From: Pectobacterium peruviense
Lineage (GTDB): Bacteria > Pseudomonadota > Gammaproteobacteria > Enterobacterales > Enterobacteriaceae
Direction of reading: 5' to 3'
DNA: 64,000 nucleotides
NCBI RefSeq assembly: GCF_002847345.1
Contig: NZ_LXFV01000005.1
Span: 1 to 64,000, forward strand
Part shown: positions 37,201 through 47,106 of the stretch, piece after piece
How the letters are laid out: every line of letters begins with the position of its first letter
How positions within the stretch are numbered: position 1 is the first letter of the stretch
Program-made: the position numbers and the translations under genes
Notes under the pieces: generated by a model
Databases searched by the model: none
Seen by the model: only the letters and a program-made list of their open reading frames with translations
Told to the model about the DNA's origin: nothing

Positions 37201-40200
37201 AGAGATTGCTCCATGAACCAACGCTGAATCGGCAGCAGCGCGAACTCGCCTTCCAGCGTGCCCTGCTCCGCGACAGTGCCTGTGTCTCGATCATTCTGCG
37301 CCAGCACACGGCACAAACGCCGCACACTCTTCGCCTCGAAAACGTCTTTCACCGTGCAGACATAGCCTGCACTGCGCAGTCGGGTGGTGAGTTGAATACT
37401 GAGAATGGAATCGCCGCCCAAGCGGAAAAAATCATCCTCAACGCCCAGCGGCGTATTCAGCACGCTGCGCCAAATCGCCAACACGTCCGCTTCCAGCGGA
37501 TTGTCAGCTTCACCGTCACCCTCGTTTGCTTCCAGCACCGGCGGCAGCTGTTTCATATCGAGCTTGCCGTTCGGCGTCAGCGGCATGTCTTCCAACAGCA
37601 TTAGCCGGAAAGGCACCATGTATTCCGGTAGGTACTTTGCAACATCAATCAGCACGGCGGCAGGTTCCGGCGTGCTGCTGTCGGCTTTTACCGTAGCATA
37701 AGCGACCAGCGCCGGGCGGCTTCCCACCTGCGCCACGATGACTTTAACCTGCTTCAGCGATGGACAGACTGTCGACAGCTGAGCCTCGATCTCACCCGGT
37801 TCAATACGGTAACCGCGCAGCTTGATCTGCTCATCAATACGGCCACAGTATTCATAGTCACCGTTGTTCAGCAGTCTGGCCTTGTCACCCGTGCGATAAA
37901 TACGCAACGTTGCCGCGCCTTGCCCCGCATTGTTCACATCGTTTAGCGTGATGTGCTCGAAGCGGCTGGCAGTCATCTGCGGCTGATTGAGGTAGCCACG
38001 CGCCAGCCCAAGCCCCGCAAGGCAAAGCTCGCCCGGCACGCCCGCCGGACACAGCTGTCCGGCCGCATCCAGAATCAGCGCCTGAATATGGGTGAGCGGT
38101 TTACCGATGGTGACGGGCTGGCCTTTACGCAGACGGGTACTCAATGCCGTGACGGTACATTCCGTCGGCCCGTACATGTTGTACAGCGCCACCTTATCGG
38201 CCCAGTTTTCCACCACCGCGTTCGGGCAGGCTTCCCCGCCCATGCCAATCGCTTGAATGCCGTTAACCTGTTTAGGGTCAAGAATCGACATCAGCGCCGT
38301 CGGCAGGATCAGGTGCGTCGCACCCGCCTGTTCGGCCTGCATAATTGCGCGATCGTTAGGTTCACCAAACGCCAACGTTCCGCCGCTGCTTAGCGGCAGC
38401 AGCGTCGTCATGTTACCGGCATCAAACGAGAGCGACATGCAGTTGAACATCGTGCTTTTTGGCGTGAAATCGATGCGATCGCGATGATCGTCCAGCAGAT
38501 TGATCAGCGAACCGTGTTCGATCATCACGCCTTTCGGCAAGCCGGTCGATCCCGAGGTGTAGATCACCTGTGCCAGTTGCTGTGCATGACGCGGAATTGC
38601 AGGGGGTTCATCACCCGGCAGATCCTGCCACTGCTCGACAACCGCAGGATCGGTCAGATCGATGCGCTGTTCGGCTGACCATTGCGCCAGCTGTTGCCCA
38701 TCGCCGCCGAGAATAACAGCAAGATTGGCATCGGTAATAATGTGGCGCAGTCGCTCAGGCGGATAGTCAGGATCCAGCGGCACATAGGCTGCGCCTGCTT
38801 TCCAGATGGCCAGTAGCGCAATGACAAAATAGCGATCGCGTTTCGCCAGCACGCCAACCAGCGACTGTTCGCCCAGCCCTTGACGGTGCAGCCAGTGCGC
38901 GAGCTGGTTAGCCTGCCTGTTCAGTTCGGCATACGTCAGCGTGTCGGTGCGCTGCTCACCATCAAAGGCAATCGCCAACTGCTGTGGATCGCGCTGTGCC
39001 ACGGCTTCAATCACGTCGGTTACCGTCAGCTGTGGCTGCGGATAGCTACGCGGCAATTGCTGCGTTTCCGCCAGCACAGCGGCAAAGCGATCCGTTTCCA
39101 TCAACGGCAGATGCCAGACATCGGTTTCCGGATTTTCCACCACGGCTTCGATCAGCCGGATAAAGCGGTCGGCGTAATACTGGATCGTCTGGCGTTCAAA
39201 CAGCGAGGTGGCAAACAACCAGTCCAGCCGCACTTCGCCCATCAGTTCCGTCACCTTGACCGAAATGTCCGTCTTGGCGGGCAGCACCGGCGAAGTTTCC
39301 TCCGCCGCATCACAGCCAGGGATCAGATCGTTGAAATCCACTTTGGCTTGATAAACCAGCATGACCTGGAAGATCGGGTTGATCGCCGTGGTGCGATCGG
39401 ACCCGATCGCCTCACTCAGTGCTTCAAAGCGATAGATCTGATGATCGAAGGCTGAGAGATCCTGTTCGCGGCAGTATTGCAGGTAATCGACAAAGTTCTG
39501 GCTGTCCTGCAACTGGGTACGCAGCACGATGGTGTTAACGAAGAAGCCGACGACATCTTCAATATCCGGCCGCTCGCGATAAGCCAGCGGGGAGCCAATC
39601 ACAATGTCTTTCTCGCCGCTGATACGCGCCAACATCAGGGAGAACACCGCATGCAGGCCAATGAAGTTAGACGTATTGTAGCGCTGACACAGGCGCTTGA
39701 ATTTATCCCACAGATCGTTGTTGATCGCGGAGAAGATCACCTCACCGCCGCTGTTCTGGTGCGCCGGACGCGGTTTATCCAGCGGCAGGCTGTGTACTTC
39801 AGGAATGCCCGTCAGCCGCTCAACCCAGAACGGTTTGAATTCGTTGTGGTAATCCAAAAATGCGTCGGAATTGAACCAGTGTGCGTAGTCGATATAGTTA
39901 AGCTGGGTGGTCTCGACGGGATAAGGCTGGCGGTTTTGACAGGCCAAAAAGGCTGGTTTGAAGTCCGCAAACAGATTCTTCACTGACCAGCCATCGGAAA
40001 TGATGTGGTGCTGGGTGATCATCAGAACATGTACCCGCTCGCTGATCTTTACCAGCCGCACGCGAGTGAGATCGCCCGCTCTGAGATCGAACGGACGGCT
40101 GATTTCCGCTTTCACCTGCTGCTGTAAACGCCCTTCCCGTTCAGCTTCCGGCAACCGTGAGAAGTCATCATGCTGTATAACAAACGGCTGATAGGCATCG

Positions 40201-40622
40201 ATACGCTGTTCACCCTTACCCTGTTCATTGACCACAAAGCGGGTGCGCAGGCTGGCATGGCGCTGCGCCAGCGCGTCAAAGGCAAACTCCAACGCGGCCA
40301 CATCCAGCGTGCCAGTCAGACGAAAATAGACCGGCATGTTATAGAGGTGTGATTGCTCTTCGTATTGTTCGATAAACCACAACCCGCTTTGCGATGACGA
40401 CAACGGGCCAGACGTCGCATTCTGTGGTGTGATCGGACGGTCAAACGCCTGCTGCGCCGTCAGGCAGCGCACGATGGCGTCTTTGTTTTCCTTAATCGTG
40501 CGCCCAATTTCTGCCGTGATCGCCTCTTTATTGGACTGCGAAATCAGCTGTCCTTGCGCATTTAACGCCAGACGCACACCCTGCCGTTCCAACTGCTTTA
40601 ACAGCGTTACGATATCTTTCAT
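34287..40622 (-). CDS. Siderophore NRPS2: docking–C–A–PCP–E–C–PCP
   Basis: 2111 residues. An N-terminal TubC-like docking domain (LLKQLERQGVRLALNAQGQL) is followed by condensation (HHIISDGWS), adenylation (IYTSGSTGLPKGVM; MYGPTECT), carrier (FFRLGGDSILS), epimerisation (HHLVIDAVSW; EGHGRE; VGWFTS) and a second condensation domain (HHSVIDGWS). A C-terminal carrier-like domain has the serine in GVDSLQ. The adenylation pocket reads D-A-M-I-G-G-M-V-T-K, which I cannot match to an amino acid. The second module lacks its own adenylation domain, supplied presumably by the next gene. There is no thioesterase. It should add a D-configured residue, then another amino acid. Confidence 0.92.
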   Translation of the reverse strand: MKDIVTLLKQLERQGVRLALNAQGQLISQSNKEAITAEIGRTIKENKDAIVRCLTAQQAFDRPITPQNATSGPLSSSQSGLWFIEQYEEQSHLYNMPVYFRLTGTLDVAALEFAFDALAQRHASLRTRFVVNEQGKGEQRIDAYQPFVIQHDDFSRLPEAEREGRLQQQVKAEISRPFDLRAGDLTRVRLVKISERVHVLMITQHHIISDGWSVKNLFADFKPAFLACQNRQPYPVETTQLNYIDYAHWFNSDAFLDYHNEFKPFWVERLTGIPEVHSLPLDKPRPAHQNSGGEVIFSAINNDLWDKFKRLCQRYNTSNFIGLHAVFSLMLARISGEKDIVIGSPLAYRERPDIEDVVGFFVNTIVLRTQLQDSQNFVDYLQYCREQDLSAFDHQIYRFEALSEAIGSDRTTAINPIFQVMLVYQAKVDFNDLIPGCDAAEETSPVLPAKTDISVKVTELMGEVRLDWLFATSLFERQTIQYYADRFIRLIEAVVENPETDVWHLPLMETDRFAAVLAETQQLPRSYPQPQLTVTDVIEAVAQRDPQQLAIAFDGEQRTDTLTYAELNRQANQLAHWLHRQGLGEQSLVGVLAKRDRYFVIALLAIWKAGAAYVPLDPDYPPERLRHIITDANLAVILGGDGQQLAQWSAEQRIDLTDPAVVEQWQDLPGDEPPAIPRHAQQLAQVIYTSGSTGLPKGVMIEHGSLINLLDDHRDRIDFTPKSTMFNCMSLSFDAGNMTTLLPLSSGGTLAFGEPNDRAIMQAEQAGATHLILPTALMSILDPKQVNGIQAIGMGGEACPNAVVENWADKVALYNMYGPTECTVTALSTRLRKGQPVTIGKPLTHIQALILDAAGQLCPAGVPGELCLAGLGLARGYLNQPQMTASRFEHITLNDVNNAGQGAATLRIYRTGDKARLLNNGDYEYCGRIDEQIKLRGYRIEPGEIEAQLSTVCPSLKQVKVIVAQVGSRPALVAYATVKADSSTPEPAAVLIDVAKYLPEYMVPFRLMLLEDMPLTPNGKLDMKQLPPVLEANEGDGEADNPLEADVLAIWRSVLNTPLGVEDDFFRLGGDSILSIQLTTRLRSAGYVCTVKDVFEAKSVRRLCRVLAQNDRDTGTVAEQGTLEGEFALLPIQRWFMEQSLARTEHWNQAAMIQLPDVDTERLATMLQALMAQHDALRLACDAEGQRYLADVPCPALPTLDYRQLGDDGLQQAFTVLQSEFDPAQGRTMACALVRHHPQADTALFLAFHHLVIDAVSWRILVDDLERLYLGEPLLPKTSSYRQWGAALQHYATQHVEQLTYWQAQEDGVDLTALLAAKDPQGHASAAILTLDTETTGQLVSEANRAFNTDVSDLLLAALTRTLNDLGWGDKARIMLEGHGREAIDPTLDVSRTVGWFTSTYPVCLQDKPDWASLIQSSKERLRQVPDKGVGFNPLRYHHPQGNSLTLSPIVFNYLGLSVQAAGTWRPVDIAPGCCVSPENKPAEVISLHGGITGGQLTLRQVGCLNQRDSERLMARLTENLRALTEACLVQLSHGIVFTPSDFPAVNLSQTQLDSLSQRYDIDTLLPLSSLQQSMLYHRLRCPQDDAYHLQTPIRYAQALDMEGYRQAWQRQIQRFPALRAALESEFASIQMIVKQADLPFYYQDLMQDTDPLAVIERYRQQDLRTGFDLSQPPLLRIACFRLGEQDYRVLLSCHHSVIDGWSGPQLLGAVHRDYQMLMQGQVLMHSEAPAIQVDRAYVDYALHAVAQQPAVDAFWQQRQPLLAQTNDVGVLFAAAGKRADLNQHLTQIEPQVTSVSLNEQDQATLTVFAREVGVTHSIIAQYAWHRLLARSTGDAVSIVGNVLSGRESPVEDVASSVGLYINSLPLALSWQQPVSLQQHLVQLQNELMAMNQHATQSLIALTAGRSRLFNSLFIYENYPDAKAEQGQRADDPHRLYPEFSAAYEKVEMPLNLVVREQAGCMLLRFEFDADALDSAQARRVLMRWHDEVVALINSAPQQPAEIIGHEKATGSVAAQKTVPDSSISQPDTPFAQALLRVWAQTLHLGEPGLWSRTLCESGVDSLQRIALAQALSRTLAQPVSVALLQRYSSPQALSGYLARSKATANEETLS

Positions 40623-40644
40623 GACTTGTCACTCTCTCAGCAAA

Positions 40645-41427
40645 TCAGGCCGTTAGCGTTGCCCCGCCATCCACCACCACGTCCTGCATGGTGATGTGGC
40701 TGGCCAGATCGGAAGCCAAAAAAACCACGGTATTGGCGATCTCTTCCGGCTGAGCAATCTTGCCCAGCGGAATCCCCAGCTTGTACTGGTCAGGAAAGCC
40801 CGCGATAGTGCGCTGTTCCGCATCGGTGCTGTGCCACATACCGCGCTGCATCGGCGTATCCGTCGATCCTGGTGACACCAGATTGCAGCGCACGCCGTAA
40901 GGCGCCAGCTCCAGACCGGCACAGTGAGACAGGCTGGTGAGCGCCGCTTTCGAGGCGCAGTACGCCGCCATCTGCATGCGAGGAATATGTGCGGCATTAG
41001 AGCCGACGCAGACAATCGCGCCGCGACGCTGCTGCTTAAAGTGCGGCACCATCGCGTTCAGCAGATAAAATGCGCCAGAGGCATTGACGTTGATGCACTG
41101 GTGCCAGTCGTCCACGCTCAGCGCGTCGATATCACCTAAACGCAGAATCCCGGCGGCGTTGACCAGAACGTCGAGCCCCGTTTCCGCCAACTGCTGACGA
41201 CACACCGCCGCCACGCTGTTCGGTTCGCTGATATCTAGCGTCACGCAGGTAAACCGGCGCTCGTTATACGGGGAAGCGTTATGTTGGAATGCGCGATCGA
41301 ATCCGATCACGTTCGCGCCCAGCGCGACAAACTGGCGGGCAATGCTTTCGCCAATGCCGCTCGCCGCGCCGGTTACCCAGACGGTCTGCCCGCTGAAATC
41401 AAACTGAAGAGGTTGTGCCTTGTTCAT
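40645..41427 (-). CDS. entA: 2,3-dihydro-2,3-dihydroxybenzoate dehydrogenase EntA
   Basis: About 260 residues, short-chain dehydrogenase that oxidises dihydro-DHB to 2,3-dihydroxybenzoate. The NAD motif VTGAASGIG and the YCASKAAL catalytic segment are present. Its place inside an ent-type operon distinguishes it from other short-chain enzymes. ATG 41427 is preferred (AGGG seven bases upstream); ATG 41442 overlaps the NRPS1 stop. Confidence 0.92.
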   Translation of the reverse strand: MNKAQPLQFDFSGQTVWVTGAASGIGESIARQFVALGANVIGFDRAFQHNASPYNERRFTCVTLDISEPNSVAAVCRQQLAETGLDVLVNAAGILRLGDIDALSVDDWHQCINVNASGAFYLLNAMVPHFKQQRRGAIVCVGSNAAHIPRMQMAAYCASKAALTSLSHCAGLELAPYGVRCNLVSPGSTDTPMQRGMWHSTDAEQRTIAGFPDQYKLGIPLGKIAQPEEIANTVVFLASDLASHITMQDVVVDGGATLTA

Positions 41428-41435
41428 CATTTTCC

Positions 41436-44400
41436 CTACCACACCATTTCCACGCTGTTTTCATCCTGTGACAGCCTGTCGTCCAGATAGCGGCAGAAGT
41501 CGCTGAGCTGTGGATGATCGAACACATCAGAGACTTTGATGCTGACGGAAAACTCTGCGGCCAGACGATTGACGATCTGGATGGTCTGTAATGACTGTCC
41601 GCCCAGTTCGAAGAAGTTATCCCGCGATTGAATCCCCGACACACCGAGGATCTGCTGCCAGATGGCGCTGACCCGATTCTCGGTGTCGCTGGCTAGCGCC
41701 TGCGTCGGTGCATCATCGTGATATTCCGCCAGCAGACGCTTGCGATCGACCTTGTTGGATCCGGTTTTCGGCAACTGATGGAAAGCACGATAATCAGTGG
41801 GGATCATGGCAGGCGGCAGTACGCTGCTCAGGTGTTGCTTCAATGCGCGGGCATCGATCTCGCCCTCTTTCGTGGCGATAAACGCCACCAGACGTCGCAC
41901 CCCGTTGGGGTAAACAATGCCCTGCACGCAGGCTTCATCGACTTCCGGTTGCGCCAGCAAATGGGCTTCGACTTCCCCTGGCTGAATCCGATAGCCGCTG
42001 ATTTTAAATTCGTTATCCATGCGCCCAAGGTACAGTAGCTGTCCTTTTTCCAGACGCACTCTGTCACCCGTACGATAAGCCGGAAGATCCCGATCGCCCA
42101 CTGCTAGCTGCGTAAACGCCGAGTGTTCCGTGCCGATGTAACCGGCGGCCAGCGTTGGCCCCAGCAGCACCAGTTCACCTTCCGCCGCAGGGCGATCGCC
42201 CACCGCCAGAACCAGCGCATTTACTCCTGCCAACGGCAGACCGATAGGGAGCTGCGCCACATCAGCAGGCTGGGTTTGCAGGTCGCAACTGGTCGCCACC
42301 ACAGTGGTTTCAGTGGGGCCATACGTGTTGATTAAGCGCAGCGTGTCCGGCGCGTGGCGTTGCCACTGCACCAGTTGTTCGGGATACACGGCTTCACCGC
42401 CGATGATGATAGCGCGCAGTGCCGAAGGCATGGCCAACGTGCCAGTTTTCAGCCCCACCACCCATTCGTTCCAGAATGCGGTCGGCAGATCGAGTAGCGT
42501 AATCGCCTGTGCGTCTACCTGTTCGACAAAGGTGGGAATCGATTCCAACATTTCATCGGTACGCAGCACCAACGTCGCACCGCTGGTCAGTGTGGCAAAA
42601 ATCTCTTCGATGCTGGCATCAAAGTTAAACGGAGCAAATTGCAGCACGCGATCCGCTGCACGCAGGCCATAGCGCTGACGTGCCGCCGCCGTGAAGTGAT
42701 CCAGCGCGCTAGCACCGATCTCCACACCTTTGGGCAATCCGGTCGATCCCGAAGTGAACATTACGTAGGCAATCTGGCTTTCTCTCGATTCCGCCATCGG
42801 CAGCGCCACAGCCTGTGCGTTAGATGACAGAAGATGCCCCGCCAGAACGATTTCACCGGAAAAGACGGAGGCCAGCCGATGCTGGTAATCCGCCTGCGTC
42901 ACAATCGTACGCAGCCCGGCAATCTGGATGATGTGTTGCTGACGTTCGCGCGGCTGTTCAGGGTCAAGCGGCACATAAACCGCGCCGCACTGCATCACGG
43001 CCAGCAAACTGATAATGGTTTCAGGGCTACGGTTCAGCATAATCCCGATGCGTTCGCCGGGTTGTACACCGCGCTCATGTAGCGCCGCCGCGGCCTGACC
43101 GCTCAGATCCAGCAGTTGCTGATAGCTGTATTGCCGATCGCGCTGCGCCAATGCGATATGACTCGGGTTTTTACGCGCCTGCTTGCCAATCGCCGTCAGA
43201 ACCGGCTCAACAAACGGTTCAGGCTCGCGGCTCGTGATCAGCGCCAGTTCACGTTCTTCACGCAGCCAGCGTCCCAGCAGTTCGCCACTGGTTTGCTGCG
43301 GCTGCGTCAGCCAGCGCTGAAGCAGCGTGAACAGAGTTTCTTGCAGGCTGGCAAGCGCTTCTGCACTGTAACAGGCTGGATTGGCATCAAAGTCCAACAC
43401 CGGCGTGCCATCAGGTTTGAAATGGATCTCGATCGTCAGATCTTCTACCGGCCCGGCACTGAGATTCAGCGTGCTGGACGACAGCGATCCGTAATTGAGC
43501 GGATGATCGAACGGCATGATATTGATCAGCGGCCCGAAAAGGCGCTGTTCGCCGCCAACGCGATTCAGGTCGCGGCGTAAATGCTCATAGCGATAATGCT
43601 GATGACGACGCAGCGTGCGTTTGGTGCGGGCAACCTGTTGCGCCAGCGCCACAAAATCCGCCTGTTCATCCACCTGAATACACAACGGTACGATATTCAT
43701 CTGCATGCTCGGCACCATCAGCGAGGCAGAACCGATACGGTTCATCACCATCATGCCGAACGTCAGTCGGTCGCTGCCAGACACCAGTTTCAGGTGCGTC
43801 GCCAACATCGCTAAAAACAGATCCGGCCAGCTGATTTTATTGCCTTCACACAGCGCGGTCAGCGGCTGCCAGAGATCCGCAGGCATATCACAGCTTTGAC
43901 GCAAAAAACGCGCGGCTATCGGTGCTTTCTTCTCGCTGAAACTGGCGGGTTCCGGCATCGAGTTCAACGTCTCTAGCCAGAAATCACGCGCCTGCGCCGT
44001 CTGCCCGCTGGCATCGCGCTGCCGTTCCTCTTCCAACACCTCACTGAACGGGCCAAACTCGGTCAGCGGTGCGGACTGCCCCGCCGTCAGCGCGGTGTAG
44101 ATCTGGGCGATGCGTTGAAACAGCATCGTGGTGCCAAAGCCGTCTAATGCAATGTGGTGAACGCAACTGTAGAGAAAATCGCGTTTTTCACCGCATAGCA
44201 GCGCAAAGCGGCAGGGTAATCCGTTCAGTAAATCCAGCGGCAGAGAGATTTCGTCACGCGCCCACTGACGTATCGTCTGCTCTTCGTCCGTCATCGGTGC
44301 AGGCAACAGTTCTGCAATCGGCAGCACGCCAATCGGAACGGGCAGTTGCGAAGCCACAAAACCGATCTCTGGTTGCTCCGCATGTTCACCCGCAACCTCA

Positions 44401-44579
44401 ATAAACTGGCAGTACAGGCACTCGCATTCCATCACGGCCTGACAGATCGCGCTCAGCATGGCGTCAATATCGACTTTGCCATCAAATGCAATGCACTCCG
44501 CCGTGTTGAACGTCGCCTTATCATCATTCAGCGCATGGCCTAACCACAGCCCGCGCTGCGCAACGCTCAACGGCTTCAT
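41436..44579 (-). CDS. Siderophore NRPS1: C–A–PCP, basic-residue code, no thioesterase
   Basis: 1047 residues. The condensation domain resembles EntF at its start (PLSVAQRGLWLGHAL; active site HHIALDG). The adenylation domain (MFTSGSTGLPKGVE) and carrier (FFELGGQSLQT) end the protein; the EntF thioesterase is absent. The pocket maps to D-A-E-D-I-G-T-V-V-K. Two acidic residues (Glu at 239, Asp at 278) favour a positively charged substrate, and the code is close to published lysine codes. It should condense DHB from EntB with lysine or a similar residue. ATG 44579 overlaps the entB stop (ATGA). Confidence 0.92.
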   Translation of the reverse strand: MKPLSVAQRGLWLGHALNDDKATFNTAECIAFDGKVDIDAMLSAICQAVMECECLYCQFIEVAGEHAEQPEIGFVASQLPVPIGVLPIAELLPAPMTDEEQTIRQWARDEISLPLDLLNGLPCRFALLCGEKRDFLYSCVHHIALDGFGTTMLFQRIAQIYTALTAGQSAPLTEFGPFSEVLEEERQRDASGQTAQARDFWLETLNSMPEPASFSEKKAPIAARFLRQSCDMPADLWQPLTALCEGNKISWPDLFLAMLATHLKLVSGSDRLTFGMMVMNRIGSASLMVPSMQMNIVPLCIQVDEQADFVALAQQVARTKRTLRRHQHYRYEHLRRDLNRVGGEQRLFGPLINIMPFDHPLNYGSLSSSTLNLSAGPVEDLTIEIHFKPDGTPVLDFDANPACYSAEALASLQETLFTLLQRWLTQPQQTSGELLGRWLREERELALITSREPEPFVEPVLTAIGKQARKNPSHIALAQRDRQYSYQQLLDLSGQAAAALHERGVQPGERIGIMLNRSPETIISLLAVMQCGAVYVPLDPEQPRERQQHIIQIAGLRTIVTQADYQHRLASVFSGEIVLAGHLLSSNAQAVALPMAESRESQIAYVMFTSGSTGLPKGVEIGASALDHFTAAARQRYGLRAADRVLQFAPFNFDASIEEIFATLTSGATLVLRTDEMLESIPTFVEQVDAQAITLLDLPTAFWNEWVVGLKTGTLAMPSALRAIIIGGEAVYPEQLVQWQRHAPDTLRLINTYGPTETTVVATSCDLQTQPADVAQLPIGLPLAGVNALVLAVGDRPAAEGELVLLGPTLAAGYIGTEHSAFTQLAVGDRDLPAYRTGDRVRLEKGQLLYLGRMDNEFKISGYRIQPGEVEAHLLAQPEVDEACVQGIVYPNGVRRLVAFIATKEGEIDARALKQHLSSVLPPAMIPTDYRAFHQLPKTGSNKVDRKRLLAEYHDDAPTQALASDTENRVSAIWQQILGVSGIQSRDNFFELGGQSLQTIQIVNRLAAEFSVSIKVSDVFDHPQLSDFCRYLDDRLSQDENSVEMVW

Positions 44580-45451
44580 AATGCGGCTCCCTGCTGTTTT
44601 TCGATCAGCGCCCACCAGGCATTCAGGCTGGGGTTACGTGCCAGATCGACAAAGCTCAGCGTAACGCCCTGATTACGCCATTCGGTCAGCAGCGCCATCA
44701 TGCGCACCGAGTCCAGACCATAATCGATCAGGTTTTCATCTTCATCGAACTGATCTTCTTCTTCGTCGATCAAGCTCAGCAGATGCGCTCTCAATCCTTG
44801 TTTCGTCAGTGCCTGTGCCATTTTCTCTCCCGTAAGTTCTGCTGTGCTGACAACCCGTCCGGCGCGCGTAGCCACATATTTCAGCGCCATCAGGTGTTCC
44901 TGAAGTGAGAAATCTGCAATCGCATCGCCCACCATGAAGGGTTTGATATCGCGCATGAAGGCATCCGTCGCGGTAATCATGCAGCCGATATGCCCGTAAA
45001 CGCCGCAGATCACCAGCTGATCTTTGCCCATTTCTTTCATCATCGGTTCCAGCGGGGAACGATGGAATGCGCTGTAGCGCCACTTCACCAGCACCGTGTC
45101 ATGCTCATCCGGAGCCAAGGCACTCACAACACGCTGTTTCTCAGGATGATTATTCAGTCCTGCGCCCCACATATCATTCAGCAGCGCACGATCAGCGGCG
45201 CTCTGCGCGTTAGGCTGCGCGGTATACACCACCGGGATCCCCAGAGCTTTACAGTAGGTTCTCAGCGCCGAAATATTCTCAATCAACTGCTGTGCCAGCG
45301 GGCTATCCGCACCATAGAAATTCACGAAATAGTCCTGCATGTCGTGAATCAGCAGCACCGCACGTTCAGGTTCAAACGCCCAGGAAACTTTGTTTTCTGG
45401 GAAATCCTGTGCGCGCGGCAGGGGATAAGAAGCAATAGAAGGGATTGCCAT
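44576..45451 (-). CDS. entB: Isochorismatase / aryl carrier protein EntB
   Basis: 291 residues. The N-terminal isochorismatase domain (LLIHDMQDYFVNFYG; VKWRYSAFHRSPLE; GVYGHIGCMITATDAFMRD) makes dihydro-DHB. The C-terminal aryl carrier domain has the serine in DYGLDSVRMM for the phosphopantetheine arm placed by EntD. ATG 45451 has AAGGA seven bases upstream. Confidence 0.95.
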   Translation of the reverse strand: MAIPSIASYPLPRAQDFPENKVSWAFEPERAVLLIHDMQDYFVNFYGADSPLAQQLIENISALRTYCKALGIPVVYTAQPNAQSAADRALLNDMWGAGLNNHPEKQRVVSALAPDEHDTVLVKWRYSAFHRSPLEPMMKEMGKDQLVICGVYGHIGCMITATDAFMRDIKPFMVGDAIADFSLQEHLMALKYVATRAGRVVSTAELTGEKMAQALTKQGLRAHLLSLIDEEEDQFDEDENLIDYGLDSVRMMALLTEWRNQGVTLSFVDLARNPSLNAWWALIEKQQGAAL

Positions 45452-45477
45452 CACAAAATCCTTATTTATTTTGAATA

Positions 45478-47106
45478 CTAAATTGGGTCGTGAATGCTAA
45501 GTTGAGTCTGGATACGCTGACGGAGTGATTTCTTATCAATCTTGCCGACCGGTGTGACAGGCAAGGTGTCGATCATCTCGAAGCGGTCCGGCAGTTTGAA
45601 TTCGGCAATACCCTGATTGCGAAGATATTTTCTTAACGTGATGGCTTTCAGCGAAGAATCGCTGACCACCAGAAAAGCGCAGCTTTTTTCGCCCATGACC
45701 GGATCGGGCATGGACACCAGCGCGGCATGGAGAATGCCGTCATGTTTAAGCAGCAGATTTTCGATCTCTTCGGCAGCGATCTTTTCACCACCGCGGTTAA
45801 TCTGATCTTTTTCCCGCCCGACCACGCGTAAGTAGCCCTCTTCGGTCATCTGCACCACATCGCCCGAGTGGTAGAAACCGTCACTGTCGAAAGCGCGGGT
45901 ATTGTGCTCCGGGCTGCGGTAATAACCACGGAAGGTATACGGGCCACGCGTCGCCAATAGCCCCGCCTCGCCTCTCGGCAGCGGATTACCGTCCCTGTCC
46001 AACACCTTCACTTCATCGTCCGGGCTCATCGGGTAGCCCTGCGTGGTAAAAATGTGCTCGTCGCTGTCGTCCAGTCGGGTGTAGTTCACCAGTCCTTCGG
46101 CCATCCCCAGCACCTGTTGCAACTGACAGCCCAGCACCGCCGGAATACGACGTGCGACGGTTTCACTCAGCTTCGCCCCGCCCACCTGCAAGACCTTCAG
46201 GCTACGCAGCGCTTCACCAAACTGTTCTGCCGCTTGGATCCACAGCGCGGCAGCAGGCGGCACCAGCGAAGTTATATCTATCTGATGACGTTCGATCAGC
46301 GGGAAGCAGGTCATCGCCCCCGGATCGGACGCCAACACGACCCGTCCACCAGCGTAAAATACGCCCAGTGAACCGGGTGAACTTAACGGGAAGTTATGCG
46401 GTGCCGGCAACGCACACAGATAGCGGGTTTGTGGCGTCAGCTCACAGATTTCCACGCTGCGGCGCACGCTGTAGTAGTAATCATCATGGGTACGGGGAAT
46501 CAGCTTCGGCGTACCGGTACTGCCGCCAGAAAGCTGGAAGAAGGCGACCTGCCCCGACGCGGAAGGCTGATACTTATTGGCCAAAGTACTCGGTTGCAGC
46601 CAGTCAGTCAGACTGTGCCCCAACGGGCTGTCGCCAAGCATCACCACTGTTTTCAGGCTAGGGACCTGCGTTTGTAGCCGATCCAAAAACTCACCATTGC
46701 CAAACAGCGGATGTTCGGCTGATGCGATCAGCAAGCGCGGTTCGATCTGCGTGGCGTACGACAGCAGCTCCAGCTTGTTATGGCTGAACAGCGCGTTAAC
46801 TGGCGCGACGCCCATTTTCAGCAACGCAAAAAAGGTCAGGTAAAATTCGGCCACGTTCGGCAACTGCACCAGCGCGGTGTCACCACCGCGCAGACCGCTT
46901 TCCGTCAGGCGAGATGCAAGAGCGGAAGATTGCCGATCCAATTCCCGATAGCTCCACTGACGCTCGCCGCACACGACGGCAACGGCATCCGGCTGTGTCG
47001 TCAAATGACGTTCCCAGGCATCCGTTAACGGCAGGTCGACCCAGTATCCCTTGTCGCGATAACGCTGTGCCAGTTCCTCTGGCCAGGGCGTAAATTCAAT
47101 GCTCAT
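45478..47106 (-). CDS. entE: 2,3-dihydroxybenzoate–AMP ligase EntE
   Basis: 542 residues of the aryl-adenylating family, activating DHB and loading it onto EntB. Motifs [27 protein letters not shown] and [17 protein letters not shown] are typical. The start overlaps the entC stop (ATGA). Confidence 0.95.
   Translation of the reverse strand: MSIEFTPWPEELAQRYRDKGYWVDLPLTDAWERHLTTQPDAVAVVCGERQWSYRELDRQSSALASRLTESGLRGGDTALVQLPNVAEFYLTFFALLKMGVAPVNALFSHNKLELLSYATQIEPRLLIASAEHPLFGNGEFLDRLQTQVPSLKTVVMLGDSPLGHSLTDWLQPSTLANKYQPSASGQVAFFQLSGGSTGTPKLIPRTHDDYYYSVRRSVEICELTPQTRYLCALPAPHNFPLSSPGSLGVFYAGGRVVLASDPGAMTCFPLIERHQIDITSLVPPAAALWIQAAEQFGEALRSLKVLQVGGAKLSETVARRIPAVLGCQLQQVLGMAEGLVNYTRLDDSDEHIFTTQGYPMSPDDEVKVLDRDGNPLPRGEAGLLATRGPYTFRGYYRSPEHNTRAFDSDGFYHSGDVVQMTEEGYLRVVGREKDQINRGGEKIAAEEIENLLLKHDGILHAALVSMPDPVMGEKSCAFLVVSDSSLKAITLRKYLRNQGIAEFKLPDRFEMIDTLPVTPVGKIDKKSLRQRIQTQLSIHDPI

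Noticed and set aside
36738..37604. Long plus-strand open frame of about 288 codons inside NRPS2
   Set aside because: It is antisense to a well-conserved epimerase/carrier region, has no ribosome-binding site and encodes no recognisable protein. GC-rich NRPS genes often give such mirror frames.
41436..44579. Assignment of NRPS1 as EntF
   Set aside because: Its start resembles EntF, but it lacks the thioesterase and its pocket is not serine-like, so the symbol would mislead.
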